Source: Amycolatopsis sp. NBC_01480
GTDB lineage: Bacteria; Actinomycetota; Actinomycetes; Mycobacteriales; Pseudonocardiaceae
DNA: 64,000 nt
Assembly (NCBI RefSeq): GCF_036227205.1
Contig: NZ_CP109442.1
Coordinates: forward strand, 7,378,001 to 7,442,000
Reading direction: 5' to 3'
Made by a program: the position numbers and the translations under genes. Shown here one piece after another: positions 7,691 through 15,744 of this stretch; position 1 is the stretch's first letter, and each line of letters opens with the position of its first letter. Under the pieces are notes generated by a model, which was not told the origin of the DNA, did not search any database, and saw only the letters and a program-made list of their open reading frames with translations.

Positions 7691-9226
7691 GTGCTCGTCC
7701 AGATCGAGGCCGGCGTCGGCGACGTCGTCGGCCCGGTCCCGCGCCGGCTGTTCGGCTCGTTCGTCGAGCACCTGGGGCGCGCGGTGTACACCGGGATCCA
7801 CGAACCCGGACACTCCACTTCGGACAGTCGTGGGTTCCGCGGCGACGTGCTGGAGCTGGTGCGCGAGCTGGGGCCGACCGTGGTCCGTTATCCCGGCGGC
7901 AACTTCGTGTCCGCGCATCGGTGGGAGGACGGTGTCGGGCAGCGTCGGGTCCGGCTCGACCCGGCGTGGCACAGCGTCGAGTCCAACCGGTTCGGGCTGC
8001 ACGAGTTCGCCGCGTGGGCCGAGGCTGCCGGCGTCGAGGTGATGTATGCGGTCAACCTGGGCACCCGCGGGATCCAGGAGGCCGCCGACGTGCTCGAGTA
8101 CTGCAACCACCCCGGCGGCACGGAGCTGAGCGAGCGGCGGCGCGCGAACGGCGCCGACCGCCCGTTCGGCTTCCGGTTGTGGTGCCTGGGCAACGAGATG
8201 GACGGGCCGTGGCAGGTCGGGCACAAGACCGCGGACGAGTACGGCCGCCTCGCCGCGGAGACCGCTCGGGTGCTGCGGATGATCGACCCGGACGTCGAGC
8301 TGATTGTCGCGGGCAGCTCGAACGCCGAGATGCCGACGTTCGGCTCCTGGGAGCGCACGGTGCTGCGGCACACTGCCGCGCTCGTCGACCACATTTCGCT
8401 GCACGCTTATTACCAGGAGCTCGACGACGACACCGGGAGCTACCTCGCGAGCGCGGTCGCGCTGGACGCCTACATCCGCGACTGCGCGGGCATCATCGAC
8501 AAGACCGTGGCCGAGCTCGGGCTGGACCGCCGGATCGGGATCAGCGTCGACGAGTGGAACGTCTGGGACCAGCGCCGCTGGAACGAGACCGACCAGCCAC
8601 GGCTCGTCGCGGGCGGCTGGCGGGAGCACCCGCGGCTGCTGGAGGACACCTACACCGTCACCGACGCGGTGGTGGTCGGCTCGCTGCTGAGTTCCTTGCT
8701 GCGCAACGTCGATCGCGTCAGCATGGCCAATCAGGCCCAGCTGGTGAACGCGATCGCGCCGATCCGCACCGAGCCCGGTGGCCCAGCCTGGCGGCAGGCC
8801 ACGTTCCACCCGTTCCGGCTGGTCGCCGGGCTGGCCCGCGGGGTGAGCCTGCGGCTGGCCGTGACCGGCGGGCGGGTCCGGACCGCGCAGCACGGCGAGG
8901 TCGACGTCGTCGACGCGGCCGCCACACTCGACGAATCCGGCCACGGCGCGGTGTTCCTCACCAACCGCGATCCGTTGTCGCCCACCGAAATCCGGCTCCG
9001 GCTGCAGGGCGAGCGCTTCGCCGTGCACGACGCCGAGACGCTCACCGTGCCCGAGGGCGGGACGCGGCACACCGTCAACACCGCCGAGTCCGAGCCCGTC
9101 CGGCCGGTGGCGCTGCCCGGCCCGGCCGCGACGGCCGACGCGAGAGGAACCGTCATCACCGCGACCCTGCCGCCCCTGTCCTGGACCGTGCTCCGGCTGC
9201 GCCCCGAGGCGGGCCCGCATGCCTGA
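7691..9226 (+). CDS. Alpha-L-arabinofuranosidase, GH51
   Basis: A protein of 511 residues, usual for GH51. The N-terminal FGSFVEHLGRAVYTGI motif and the substrate-site VRYPGGNFVS are typical. The catalytic acid/base is Glu169 in LGNEMDG and the nucleophile is Glu288 in VDEWNVW. No signal peptide is seen, so it acts in the cytoplasm on short imported oligosaccharides, removing terminal arabinofuranosyl units with retention. The GTG start lies 4 bp after the binding-protein stop. Its end overlaps the beta-galactosidase start by 8 bp, so all five genes form one operon. Confidence 0.94.
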   Translation: MLVQIEAGVGDVVGPVPRRLFGSFVEHLGRAVYTGIHEPGHSTSDSRGFRGDVLELVRELGPTVVRYPGGNFVSAHRWEDGVGQRRVRLDPAWHSVESNRFGLHEFAAWAEAAGVEVMYAVNLGTRGIQEAADVLEYCNHPGGTELSERRRANGADRPFGFRLWCLGNEMDGPWQVGHKTADEYGRLAAETARVLRMIDPDVELIVAGSSNAEMPTFGSWERTVLRHTAALVDHISLHAYYQELDDDTGSYLASAVALDAYIRDCAGIIDKTVAELGLDRRIGISVDEWNVWDQRRWNETDQPRLVAGGWREHPRLLEDTYTVTDAVVVGSLLSSLLRNVDRVSMANQAQLVNAIAPIRTEPGGPAWRQATFHPFRLVAGLARGVSLRLAVTGGRVRTAQHGEVDVVDAAATLDESGHGAVFLTNRDPLSPTEIRLRLQGERFAVHDAETLTVPEGGTRHTVNTAESEPVRPVALPGPAATADARGTVITATLPPLSWTVLRLRPEAGPHA

Positions 9227-10979
9227 GTTCAGCATCGGCGAGTCCGACTTCCTGCTCGACGGCCGCCCGTTCCGCATCCTGTCCGGGGGCCTGCACTACT
9301 TCCGCGTGCACCCCGGCCAGTGGGCCGACCGGATCGACAAGGCCCGGCGGATGGGGCTCAACACCATCGAGACGTACGTGCCGTGGAACGCCCACGCGCC
9401 CGAGCCCGGCACGTTCGACCTCTCCGGCGGCCTCGACCTCGGGCGGTTCCTGCAGCTGATCGCCGACGCCGGGATGTACGCGATCGTCCGGCCCGGCCCG
9501 TACATCTGCGCGGAGTGGGACAACGGCGGCCTGCCGGCGTGGCTGTTCCGCGATCCGGAGGTCGGTGTCCGCCGGTTCGAGCCGCGCTACCTCGCGGCGG
9601 TGCGCGAGTACCTGGCTCAGGCGCTGCGGGTGGTCGTGCCGCACCAGGTCGACCGCGGCGGGCCGGTGCTGCTGGTCCAGGTCGAGAACGAGTACGGCGC
9701 GTTCGGCAGCGACTCGCGGTACCTCAAGGCGCTGGCCGAATACACGCGTGAAGCGGGCATCACCGTGCCACTGACCACAGTGGACCAGCCGGTGCCGGGG
9801 ATGCTGGCGGCGGGCGGGCTCGACGGGCTGCACCGGACCGCGTCGTTCGGCTCCGGCGCCGAATCGCGGCTGGCGATCCTGCGCGCCCACCAGCCGACCG
9901 GGCCGCTGATGTGCGGCGAGTTCTGGAACGGCTGGTTCGACCACTGGGGCGCCCACCACCACACCACGTCCGCCGGGGAGGCGGCGGCCGAGCTGGACGC
10001 CCTGCTGGCCGCCGGCGCGTCGGTGAACCTGTACATGTTCCACGGCGGCACCAACTTCGGCCTGACCAGCGGCGCCAACGACAAGGGCGTCTACCAGCCG
10101 CTGGTCACGTCGTATGACTACGACGCGCCGCTGGACGAGGCCGGCCACCCGACGCCGAAGTACCACGCGTTCCGGGAGGTGATCGCGCGTTACCACCCGG
10201 TGCCCGGGCCCGTCCCACCCCCGGCCGGGCCCGCGCCTGCCCTGACCGCGGCGCTGCGCGACCCCGTCCGGCTGCTCGACGACCCGGACCGCTGGGGCAC
10301 CTGGCAGGCGCACCACGACCTGCCGGTGTTCGACGACCTCAGTCCGATGCCGCGGCTGGCGCTGCTGCGCACCCGGGTCGACGGCGACCGGACCGGGGTG
10401 CTGACCTTCGGCGAAGTCCGTGACCGGGCCACGGTGTTCTTCGACGGCGCGCCGGTCGGCACGCTGCTGCGTGAGCACCACGACCGCGCCCTGGCGCTCC
10501 CGGCGGCGCGCGGCGAGCTGCTTGTGCTGGTCGAGGACCAGGGCCGGGTCGACTACGGCCCGCGGATCGGCGAGGCGAAAGGCATCGTCGGCGGCGCGTC
10601 GGTGCATGGCGAACCGCTGACCGGGTGGGAGGTGCTGCCGATCGACTTGGACGCGGTGCCCGGGCTGCGTCCTGCGGCCGGCTCGGCCGTTCGACCCGGC
10701 GAGCCGGTGGCCGGGCCGGTGCTGCTGCGGGCCGAGGTCGACGTCGACGAGCCCGCCGACCTGTTCCTGGACACGGGGGAGTGGGGCAAGGGCCTGGTGT
10801 GGCTCAACGGTTTCCTGCTCGGCCGGTACTGGCGGCGCGGGCCGCAGCGGACGTTGTACGTGCCGGGCCCGGTCGTGCGCGCGGGCGCGAACGAACTCGT
10901 GGTGCTGGAGCTGGACGTGCTGCTCGACCCGGTGGCCCGGTTCGTCCCGGGACCGTTGCTGGGGCACACCGAGGCCTGA
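9219..10979 (+). CDS. Beta-galactosidase, GH35
   Basis: A protein of 586 residues, the common length for bacterial GH35. It opens with FRILSGGLHYFRVHPGQW, a hallmark of the family. The acid/base is Glu158 in QVENEYG and the nucleophile is Glu234 in CGEFWNGWFDHWG. C-terminal beta domains follow, including WLNGFLLGRYW. There is no signal peptide, so it should hydrolyse beta-galactosides in the cytoplasm after import. Pairing with GH51 points to galactose- and arabinose-bearing oligosaccharides such as arabinogalactan or pectin side-chain fragments. It is the last gene of the LacI-controlled operon. Confidence 0.94.
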   Translation: MPEFSIGESDFLLDGRPFRILSGGLHYFRVHPGQWADRIDKARRMGLNTIETYVPWNAHAPEPGTFDLSGGLDLGRFLQLIADAGMYAIVRPGPYICAEWDNGGLPAWLFRDPEVGVRRFEPRYLAAVREYLAQALRVVVPHQVDRGGPVLLVQVENEYGAFGSDSRYLKALAEYTREAGITVPLTTVDQPVPGMLAAGGLDGLHRTASFGSGAESRLAILRAHQPTGPLMCGEFWNGWFDHWGAHHHTTSAGEAAAELDALLAAGASVNLYMFHGGTNFGLTSGANDKGVYQPLVTSYDYDAPLDEAGHPTPKYHAFREVIARYHPVPGPVPPPAGPAPALTAALRDPVRLLDDPDRWGTWQAHHDLPVFDDLSPMPRLALLRTRVDGDRTGVLTFGEVRDRATVFFDGAPVGTLLREHHDRALALPAARGELLVLVEDQGRVDYGPRIGEAKGIVGGASVHGEPLTGWEVLPIDLDAVPGLRPAAGSAVRPGEPVAGPVLLRAEVDVDEPADLFLDTGEWGKGLVWLNGFLLGRYWRRGPQRTLYVPGPVVRAGANELVVLELDVLLDPVARFVPGPLLGHTEA

Positions 10980-11064
10980 GGGAGCCCTTCGGGCAGATCG
11001 CCGGGATCGCTTCGGAATTCCGGTAGCCTGGCAGCCTCAGTCAACGCGTGTGAAGGTGGTTTCG

Positions 11065-11838
11065 ATGCTGGACTACGGCCTCGACCTGTCCGGTGTGGAG
11101 CGTGATCTCGCGCTGCCCGACCTGGTGGCCGAAGGGGCCGAGCTGGACGTGCTGGTGGCTGCCCAGGCCGACTGGTCCGTGCCCACGCCCGCCGCGGGCT
11201 GGACCATCGCCCACCAGATCGCGCACCTCGCCGCGGCCGACGCGAATGTCCTGATCGCCATCCGTACTCCGGAGGCGTTCGACCTCGTGCTGAAGCAGGC
11301 GGAGGCCGCGGGTCCCGCGCGGGCCGACATCGAGGCCGCCGAGGGCGCTGCCAAACCGCGAGCGGAACTGCTCGAAGAATGGCGCTCCGGCCGCGCCGAG
11401 GTGGCGGCGGCGCTCCGTGACCTCCCGCTGGACCACGGGTTTCCGTGGTACGGCTCGCAGTTGACGGCAGCGCTCATGGTCCCGTTGCGGCTGATGGAAA
11501 CGTGGGCGCACGGCCAGGACGTCTTCGACGCGGTGGGGGCCACCCGGCGTCCGACCAGCCGGCTCCAGCACGTGGCCGCGCTGGGCGTGCTCGGCCGGGA
11601 ATTGTCGTTCTACGCGGCGCAATTGCCGCTTCCGGCGGAGCCGTTCCGGGTCGAGCTGACCGGTCCCGGCGGCCAGAACTGGGCCTGGGGGCCGGAAGAC
11701 GCCGCCCAGCGGGTCCAGGGCAGTGCCCTCGACTTCTGCCTTCGGGCCGCCCAGCGCCGCCCCCTGGCCGCGACCGACCTGACGGCGGTCGGCGAGGACG
11801 CGCAGACCTGGCTGGAAAACGCCCGGATCTTCCTCTGA
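11065..11838 (+). CDS. TIGR03084-like metal-binding (DinB/maleylpyruvate isomerase superfamily) protein
   Basis: A protein of 257 residues. It has GWTIAHQIAHLAAAD near residue 50, LMETWAHGQDV in the middle and RPLAATDLTAVG near the end. These His-containing motifs correspond to the four-helix-bundle metal site of the TIGR03084 and mycothiol-dependent DinB superfamily in actinobacteria. The ATG at 11065 is chosen because GAAGGTGG lies 5 to 12 bases upstream; a GTG at 11050 in the same frame is less likely. The substrate is unknown; family relatives use mycothiol in detoxification. It is a single gene. Confidence 0.85.
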   Translation: MLDYGLDLSGVERDLALPDLVAEGAELDVLVAAQADWSVPTPAAGWTIAHQIAHLAAADANVLIAIRTPEAFDLVLKQAEAAGPARADIEAAEGAAKPRAELLEEWRSGRAEVAAALRDLPLDHGFPWYGSQLTAALMVPLRLMETWAHGQDVFDAVGATRRPTSRLQHVAALGVLGRELSFYAAQLPLPAEPFRVELTGPGGQNWAWGPEDAAQRVQGSALDFCLRAAQRRPLAATDLTAVGEDAQTWLENARIFL

Positions 11839-11852
11839 GGCCGGTTCGCCGA

Positions 11853-11870
11853 TTTCATCGGAGTTTCATC
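11853..11870 (+). promoter_or_regulatory. Direct-repeat operator candidate (TTTCATC x2)
   Basis: TTTCATC occurs at 11853-11859 and 11864-11870, exactly one helical turn (11 bp) apart, shortly before TAGCGT, a possible -10, and 57 bp before the serine hydrolase start. This spacing is usual for OmpR/PhoB-type response regulators. No two-component genes are nearby, so the regulator is unknown. Confidence 0.35.
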
Positions 11871-11926
11871 ACGCCTCGCTAGCGTCCCCCTGCAACGCTG
11901 TATCACCCAACTGAACAGGGGGACGA

Positions 11927-13063
11927 ATGTTCGTGACTGCCAAGAGGATCCTGGCCCTGGCGGCGGCGGTGCCGCTGATGGCCGGCCTCGCTGGTGCGGC
12001 GAACGCGGCGCCGGCGCAGACGCCGGCCGAGATCCTGCAGGCCGGGGCCCAGGCCGGGCTGAAGGACGGGTATCCCGCCGTGATCGGGATGGTCCGCGAC
12101 GGCGACAACACCCAGTACATCCAGGCCGGTGCCGCCGACCGGGTCAAGGGCACGCCGGCCGACCCGAAGATGAAGTTCCGGATCGGCAGCAACACCAAGG
12201 CGTTCACCGCCACCGTGCTGTTGCAGCTGGAGGCCGAGCACAAGCTTTCGCTCGACGACACCGTGGACCACTGGCTGCCCGGCGCGGTGAACGCGAACGG
12301 CAACGACGGCACCAAGATCACCCTCCGGCAGCTGCTCACCCACACCTCGGGGATCCCGGACTACGCGGCCAACACCCAGTTCGACCTGAACTATGTGGGC
12401 AATCTCAACCCCAGCCTGCAGTGGGCGCCGCAGACCCTGGTCAACCTCGGCACGGCGAGCAAGCCCGTCGCCGCGCCGGGGGCGAAGTACTCGTACTCCA
12501 ACACCAACTACGTGCTGGCCGGCATGGTGATCAAGGCGGTCACCGGCAACGACCCGGCGGTCGAGATCCAGCACCGGATCATCGAACCGCTCGGCCTGCA
12601 CGACACCACGTTCCCGACCTCGGACCCGGCCATGCCGGCGAACTCGCTGAACGGCTACTTCATCGCGCTCGGCGTGTACCGGGACGTCACGGCGTCGCAG
12701 GTGCAGGCGTTCGGCTCGGCCGGTGCCATCGTGTCCACTTTGGACGACCTGGCCACCTTCGAGCGGGCCCTGATGACCGGCAAGCTGCTCCAGCCGGCGC
12801 AGGAGCAGGAGCTGAAGACCACCGTGCCGATGGACGCCACCTCCGGCAACGGCTACGGCCTGGGCATCGGCCACGCTCAGACCCCGTGCGGTCCGGTGTG
12901 GACCCACACCGGCGCCGTGCTCGGCTACCTGAGCCAGTGGATCACCAGCGACGACGGCAGCAAGCAGATGGTGTACGCGGTCAACGAGTTCCACATGATC
13001 GAGGGCACCCCCGGTCAGAAGGATGTCGGGACCGCGGCGCTGAACGCGTACTGCGCGTTGTAA
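11927..13063 (+). CDS. Secreted serine hydrolase, beta-lactamase class C / D-Ala-D-Ala carboxypeptidase family
   Basis: A protein of 378 residues with a Sec signal peptide (hydrophobic core LALAAAVPLMAGLAG, likely cut after ANA). All three active-site elements of the serine penicillin-recognising fold are present: SNTK (Ser88, Lys91), YSN (Tyr190) and HTG (His327). Other family signs are LLTHTSGIPDY and IIEPLGLHDTTF. It most likely acts outside the membrane on D-amino-acid peptides or esters of the cell wall; beta-lactam resistance cannot be claimed from sequence. The start is preceded by a GGGGGA ribosome site. Confidence 0.9.
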   Translation: MFVTAKRILALAAAVPLMAGLAGAANAAPAQTPAEILQAGAQAGLKDGYPAVIGMVRDGDNTQYIQAGAADRVKGTPADPKMKFRIGSNTKAFTATVLLQLEAEHKLSLDDTVDHWLPGAVNANGNDGTKITLRQLLTHTSGIPDYAANTQFDLNYVGNLNPSLQWAPQTLVNLGTASKPVAAPGAKYSYSNTNYVLAGMVIKAVTGNDPAVEIQHRIIEPLGLHDTTFPTSDPAMPANSLNGYFIALGVYRDVTASQVQAFGSAGAIVSTLDDLATFERALMTGKLLQPAQEQELKTTVPMDATSGNGYGLGIGHAQTPCGPVWTHTGAVLGYLSQWITSDDGSKQMVYAVNEFHMIEGTPGQKDVGTAALNAYCAL

Positions 13064-13134
13064 GGCGGGTTGGCGGTTCGTGCGGTGGTCTTGACGGCCA
13101 CCGTGCGAACCGTCAAGTGGTGCATGCTGGCGGT

Positions 13135-13599
13135 ATGGACTCTCTTCACATCCGCCCGGCCCAGGACCACGAATTCGGTGCGGTGGCCGGACTCCGGTGG
13201 CGGTGGGTCATGGAGAACGGCGCGACCCCGGCCGTCACGCAGGACGAGTTCGTGCGGGATTTCCAGGACTGGGCGCGCGCCCACGCGCCGTCTCACCGCT
13301 GCCTCGTCATGGCCCGCGGCGAGACCGTGATCGGGATGGCGTGGCTGGCGATCACCGCACGGGTGCCGACGTCGCGGAGCCTCGAGCGCCGGTCGGGTGA
13401 TGTGCAGTGTGTGTATGTCGTGCCGGACGAGCGCAGCGCGGGTGCGGGCGGGCAGCTCATCGACGCGGTGCTGGAGCTGGCCCGCACGCTGGGCCTGGAG
13501 CGCGTGACGGTCCATTCGAGCGTGCGGGCCACTTCGGCGTACGCGCGCCAGGGCTTCGCGGTGTCCCCGCAACTCCTGCAGGCCGACCTCCGGAGTTGA
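13135..13599 (+). CDS. GNAT family N-acetyltransferase
   Basis: A protein of 154 residues. The N-terminal LHIRPAQDHEFGAVAGLRWRW and central CVYVVPDERSAGAGGQLIDAV follow the GNAT pattern: beta4, then the acetyl-CoA phosphate loop, here RSAGAGG in place of the usual QxxGxG/A. A SAYARQGFAV segment closes the fold. No ribosome site is visible before ATG 13135, so translation may be leaderless. The acceptor substrate is unknown. It ends 23 bp before the sigma factor gene and may be cotranscribed with it. Confidence 0.82.
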   Translation: MDSLHIRPAQDHEFGAVAGLRWRWVMENGATPAVTQDEFVRDFQDWARAHAPSHRCLVMARGETVIGMAWLAITARVPTSRSLERRSGDVQCVYVVPDERSAGAGGQLIDAVLELARTLGLERVTVHSSVRATSAYARQGFAVSPQLLQADLRS

Positions 13600-13622
13600 A
13601 CGCCGGCGCGCACACTGGGCCC

Positions 13623-14501
13623 ATGCAGGAGACCGCAGATCTCGAGAGCGCGGCCGCAGTCTTCGCCGGGGTGCGGGCGCGGCTGTTCGGCATCGGGTAC
13701 CGGATGACGGGCAGTGCGGTGGACGCCGAGGACCTGGTGCAGGAGACCTGGCTGCGCTGGCAGAACTGCGACCGGGCCGCCGTCGCCGATCCGGGTGCGT
13801 ACCTCGCGACGGCGATCACGCGGCTGGCGATCAACGCCGGGCAGAGCGCCCGCGCGCGGCACGAGGCCTACGTCGGGCCGTGGCTGCCCGAGCCGGTTGA
13901 TACTTCCGCGGACCCGCAGCTCGGCGCGGAACGGGGCGCGGCGCTGGAGTTCGCCGTGCTGCTCCTGCTGGAGAAGCTCTCGCCGACCGAGCGGGCGGCG
14001 TACGTGCTGCGGGAGGCCTTCGACTACCCGTACCCCCAGATCGCCGAGATCGTGCGGACCACCGAGGCCTCCGCGCGCCAGCTGGTCAGCCGCGGTCGCA
14101 AGCGGCTGGCGGCCGAGCGGCGGGCGCCGGTGAGTGCGCCCGAGCAGCGGCGGCTGCTGTCCGCGTTCGTGGCCGCCGCGCGGGCCGGGGACCTTTCGGC
14201 GCTGGAAGAGCTGTTCGCGGCGGACGTCGTGAGCTACTCCGACGGTGGCGGCGTCGTGCGCGCTTCGCGGATTCCCGTCCACGGCGCGCAGACGGTGGCG
14301 AAGTACCTGCGGGCGTTCGCGAGCCGGTTCTGGGCCGGCGTCGACGTCTCGTGGGTGGAGGCGAACGGCGGGCCCGGCGCGCTGCTCCGCCGCGACGGCG
14401 AGGCCATCGCCATGGTCACCGTCACCGCCTCGGCCGACGGGATCGAGCAGCTGCTCTGGGTGATGAACCCCGCCAAACTCGCCGCGATCACCAGGCCCTG
14501 A
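13623..14501 (+). CDS. ECF41-group RNA polymerase sigma factor with SnoaL-like C-terminal extension
   Basis: A protein of 292 residues, longer than simple ECF sigma factors. Sigma region 2 contains MTGSAVDAEDLVQETWLRW. The linker carries GPWLPEPV, a conserved ECF41 signature. Region 4 contains PYPQIAEIVRTTEASARQLVSRGRKRL in two parts. A roughly 110-residue SnoaL-like domain then ends with NPAKL, matching the NPDKL motif known to tune ECF41 activity. Such sigmas lack a separate anti-sigma factor and control a neighbouring oxidoreductase or epimerase gene. That arrangement is present here: an SDR gene follows, behind a matching promoter. The inducing signal is unknown. Confidence 0.9.
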   Translation: MQETADLESAAAVFAGVRARLFGIGYRMTGSAVDAEDLVQETWLRWQNCDRAAVADPGAYLATAITRLAINAGQSARARHEAYVGPWLPEPVDTSADPQLGAERGAALEFAVLLLLEKLSPTERAAYVLREAFDYPYPQIAEIVRTTEASARQLVSRGRKRLAAERRAPVSAPEQRRLLSAFVAAARAGDLSALEELFAADVVSYSDGGGVVRASRIPVHGAQTVAKYLRAFASRFWAGVDVSWVEANGGPGALLRRDGEAIAMVTVTASADGIEQLLWVMNPAKLAAITRP

Positions 14502-14520
14502 ACGCGAATTTCCCCGCGGT

Positions 14521-14547
14521 TGTCACAGATCGCCGTGCTGTCCGGTC
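14521..14547 (+). promoter_or_regulatory. ECF41-type promoter
   Basis: TGTCACA at 14521-14527, a 16-bp spacer, then GGTC at 14544-14547. The published ECF41 consensus as I recall it is TGTCACA-N16-CGTC, so this is a perfect -35 with the exact spacing and a 3-of-4 match at -10. It lies between the sigma factor and the SDR gene, driving the latter. Confidence 0.75.
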
Positions 14548-14597
14548 TCAGCTGGTAGCCGCCGCATCGGCGGGGGCATTCACCGAAGGGGTTCAGC

Positions 14598-15341
14598 ATG
14601 AAGATCGTCGTCATCGGCGGTACCGGCCTGATCGGCTCGCAGGTGGTCCGGACGCTGACCGGGCACGGCCACGAGGCCGTGGCGGCGTCACCGGGGTCGG
14701 GCGTGAACACGATCACCGGGGAAGGCCTCAAGGAGGTGCTGCAGGACGCGCAGGTGGTCGTCGACGTGTCGAACTCACCGTCGTTCGCCGACGAAGACGT
14801 GCTGGCGTTCTTCCGCACTGCCACCGGAAACCTGGTCGAGGCGGCCGGGGCGGCGGGCGTCGGGCACTACGTCGCGCTGTCGGTGGTCGGGAGCGACCGG
14901 CTGCCCGAGGCCGGTTACCTGCGGGCGAAGGTGGTGCAGGAAGACCTGATCAAGCAGTCCGGCATCCCGTTTTCGCTGGTGCGCGCCACGCAGTTCTTCG
15001 AGTTCGTCGGCGGGATCGCCGACTCGGCCACCCAGGGCACCACGGTCCGGCTCCCCGCCGCGGGCGTGCAGCCGATCGCGGCCGCGGACGTCGCCGCGGT
15101 GGTCGCGCGGACCGCGGCCGGCGAGCCCCTCGGCGGCACGGCCGAGATCGCCGGCCCGGACGTGCTCACCATGGACGAATGGGTCCGCACCGGCCTGGCC
15201 TTCCGCGGCGACCCCCGCGAGGTCGTGACCGACGACGAGGCCCGCTACTTCGGCGCCAAACCAGGCAAGGACGGCCTGCTGCCCGGCCCGGGTGTCGAGC
15301 TGGCGGAGACCCGGTTCGTGGACTGGCTCCCGGCCAACTGA
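14598..15341 (+). CDS. NAD(P)-binding SDR/NmrA-like oxidoreductase, predicted ECF41 target
   Basis: A protein of 247 residues with an atypical-SDR Rossmann fold. MKIVVIGGTGLIGSQVV gives the GGTGxxG dinucleotide site, followed by VVDVSNSP and HYVALSVVGSDRLPEAGY, where an NmrA/YwnB-like core is seen. RATQFFEFVGGIAD and the MDEWV region complete it. The start is supported by GAAGGGG upstream. Genes of this type (the COE group) are the standard partners of ECF41 sigma factors, and the promoter just upstream fits. The reaction is unknown; quinone or aldehyde reduction is possible. Confidence 0.88.
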   Translation: MKIVVIGGTGLIGSQVVRTLTGHGHEAVAASPGSGVNTITGEGLKEVLQDAQVVVDVSNSPSFADEDVLAFFRTATGNLVEAAGAAGVGHYVALSVVGSDRLPEAGYLRAKVVQEDLIKQSGIPFSLVRATQFFEFVGGIADSATQGTTVRLPAAGVQPIAAADVAAVVARTAAGEPLGGTAEIAGPDVLTMDEWVRTGLAFRGDPREVVTDDEARYFGAKPGKDGLLPGPGVELAETRFVDWLPAN

Positions 15342-15744
15342 CGCTCGTCCGCGCAACAGGATGCGGGTGTTGATCGTGCACAGGCGGCGACTTCCTTGGC
15401 CGTGACGGCTTTGCCGACGATCAAGCCCGCAGCTCACGCGGGCTCGTGCGGTCCGGGCGCTGCCCGGTGGCGGGCAGTTCGCGGACTGCGCGGGCGGCCC
15501 GCGCGGGCGCCGCGGTTTCGTGGTGGCGTCGCAATCTGTGGGGTGGCGCTGCCCCGCGCGGTGGCCGCGGTTTCGTGGTGGCGCCGCAACTCGTGGGGTG
15601 GCGCAGCCCGCGCGGTCGCCCCGGTTCGCGGTGGCGCCGCAACCTGTGGGGCGGCGCCGCCCCGCGCGGTCGCCCCGGCCTCGGGGTGGTGCCGCAACCG
15701 GTGGTGCGCCTGCGTCCTCGGCCGTCGGCATCGGCGTTTCGAGA
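15342..15744. other. Intergenic stretch holding a 54-bp tandem repeat
   Basis: This 403-bp stretch separates the SDR gene from the convergent monooxygenase. The first 165 bases show no recognisable gene. The remainder is the tandem repeat described separately. Several frames stay open across it, but they translate as Arg/Pro/Ala/His repeats without a domain. Confidence 0.55.
15510..15721. repeat. Tandem repeat, unit 54 bp, about four copies
   Basis: Copies begin at 15510, 15565, 15619 and 15673. Each starts near CCGCGGTTTCGTGGTGGCG or a close variant, continues GCCGCAAC-TGTGGGG-GGCG and ends with GCGCGGTCG. The first copy is 55 bp, the next two 54 bp, and the last is partial and most diverged. 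Since 54 is a multiple of 3, reverse frames give an 18-residue repeat rich in Pro, Arg, Ala and His, so a repetitive peptide cannot be fully excluded. There are no unique spacers, so it is not a CRISPR. Confidence 0.85.

Noticed and set aside
15510..15721. CRISPR-like array
   Set aside because: The units abut each other with no unique spacers and no cas genes are present; it is a plain tandem repeat.
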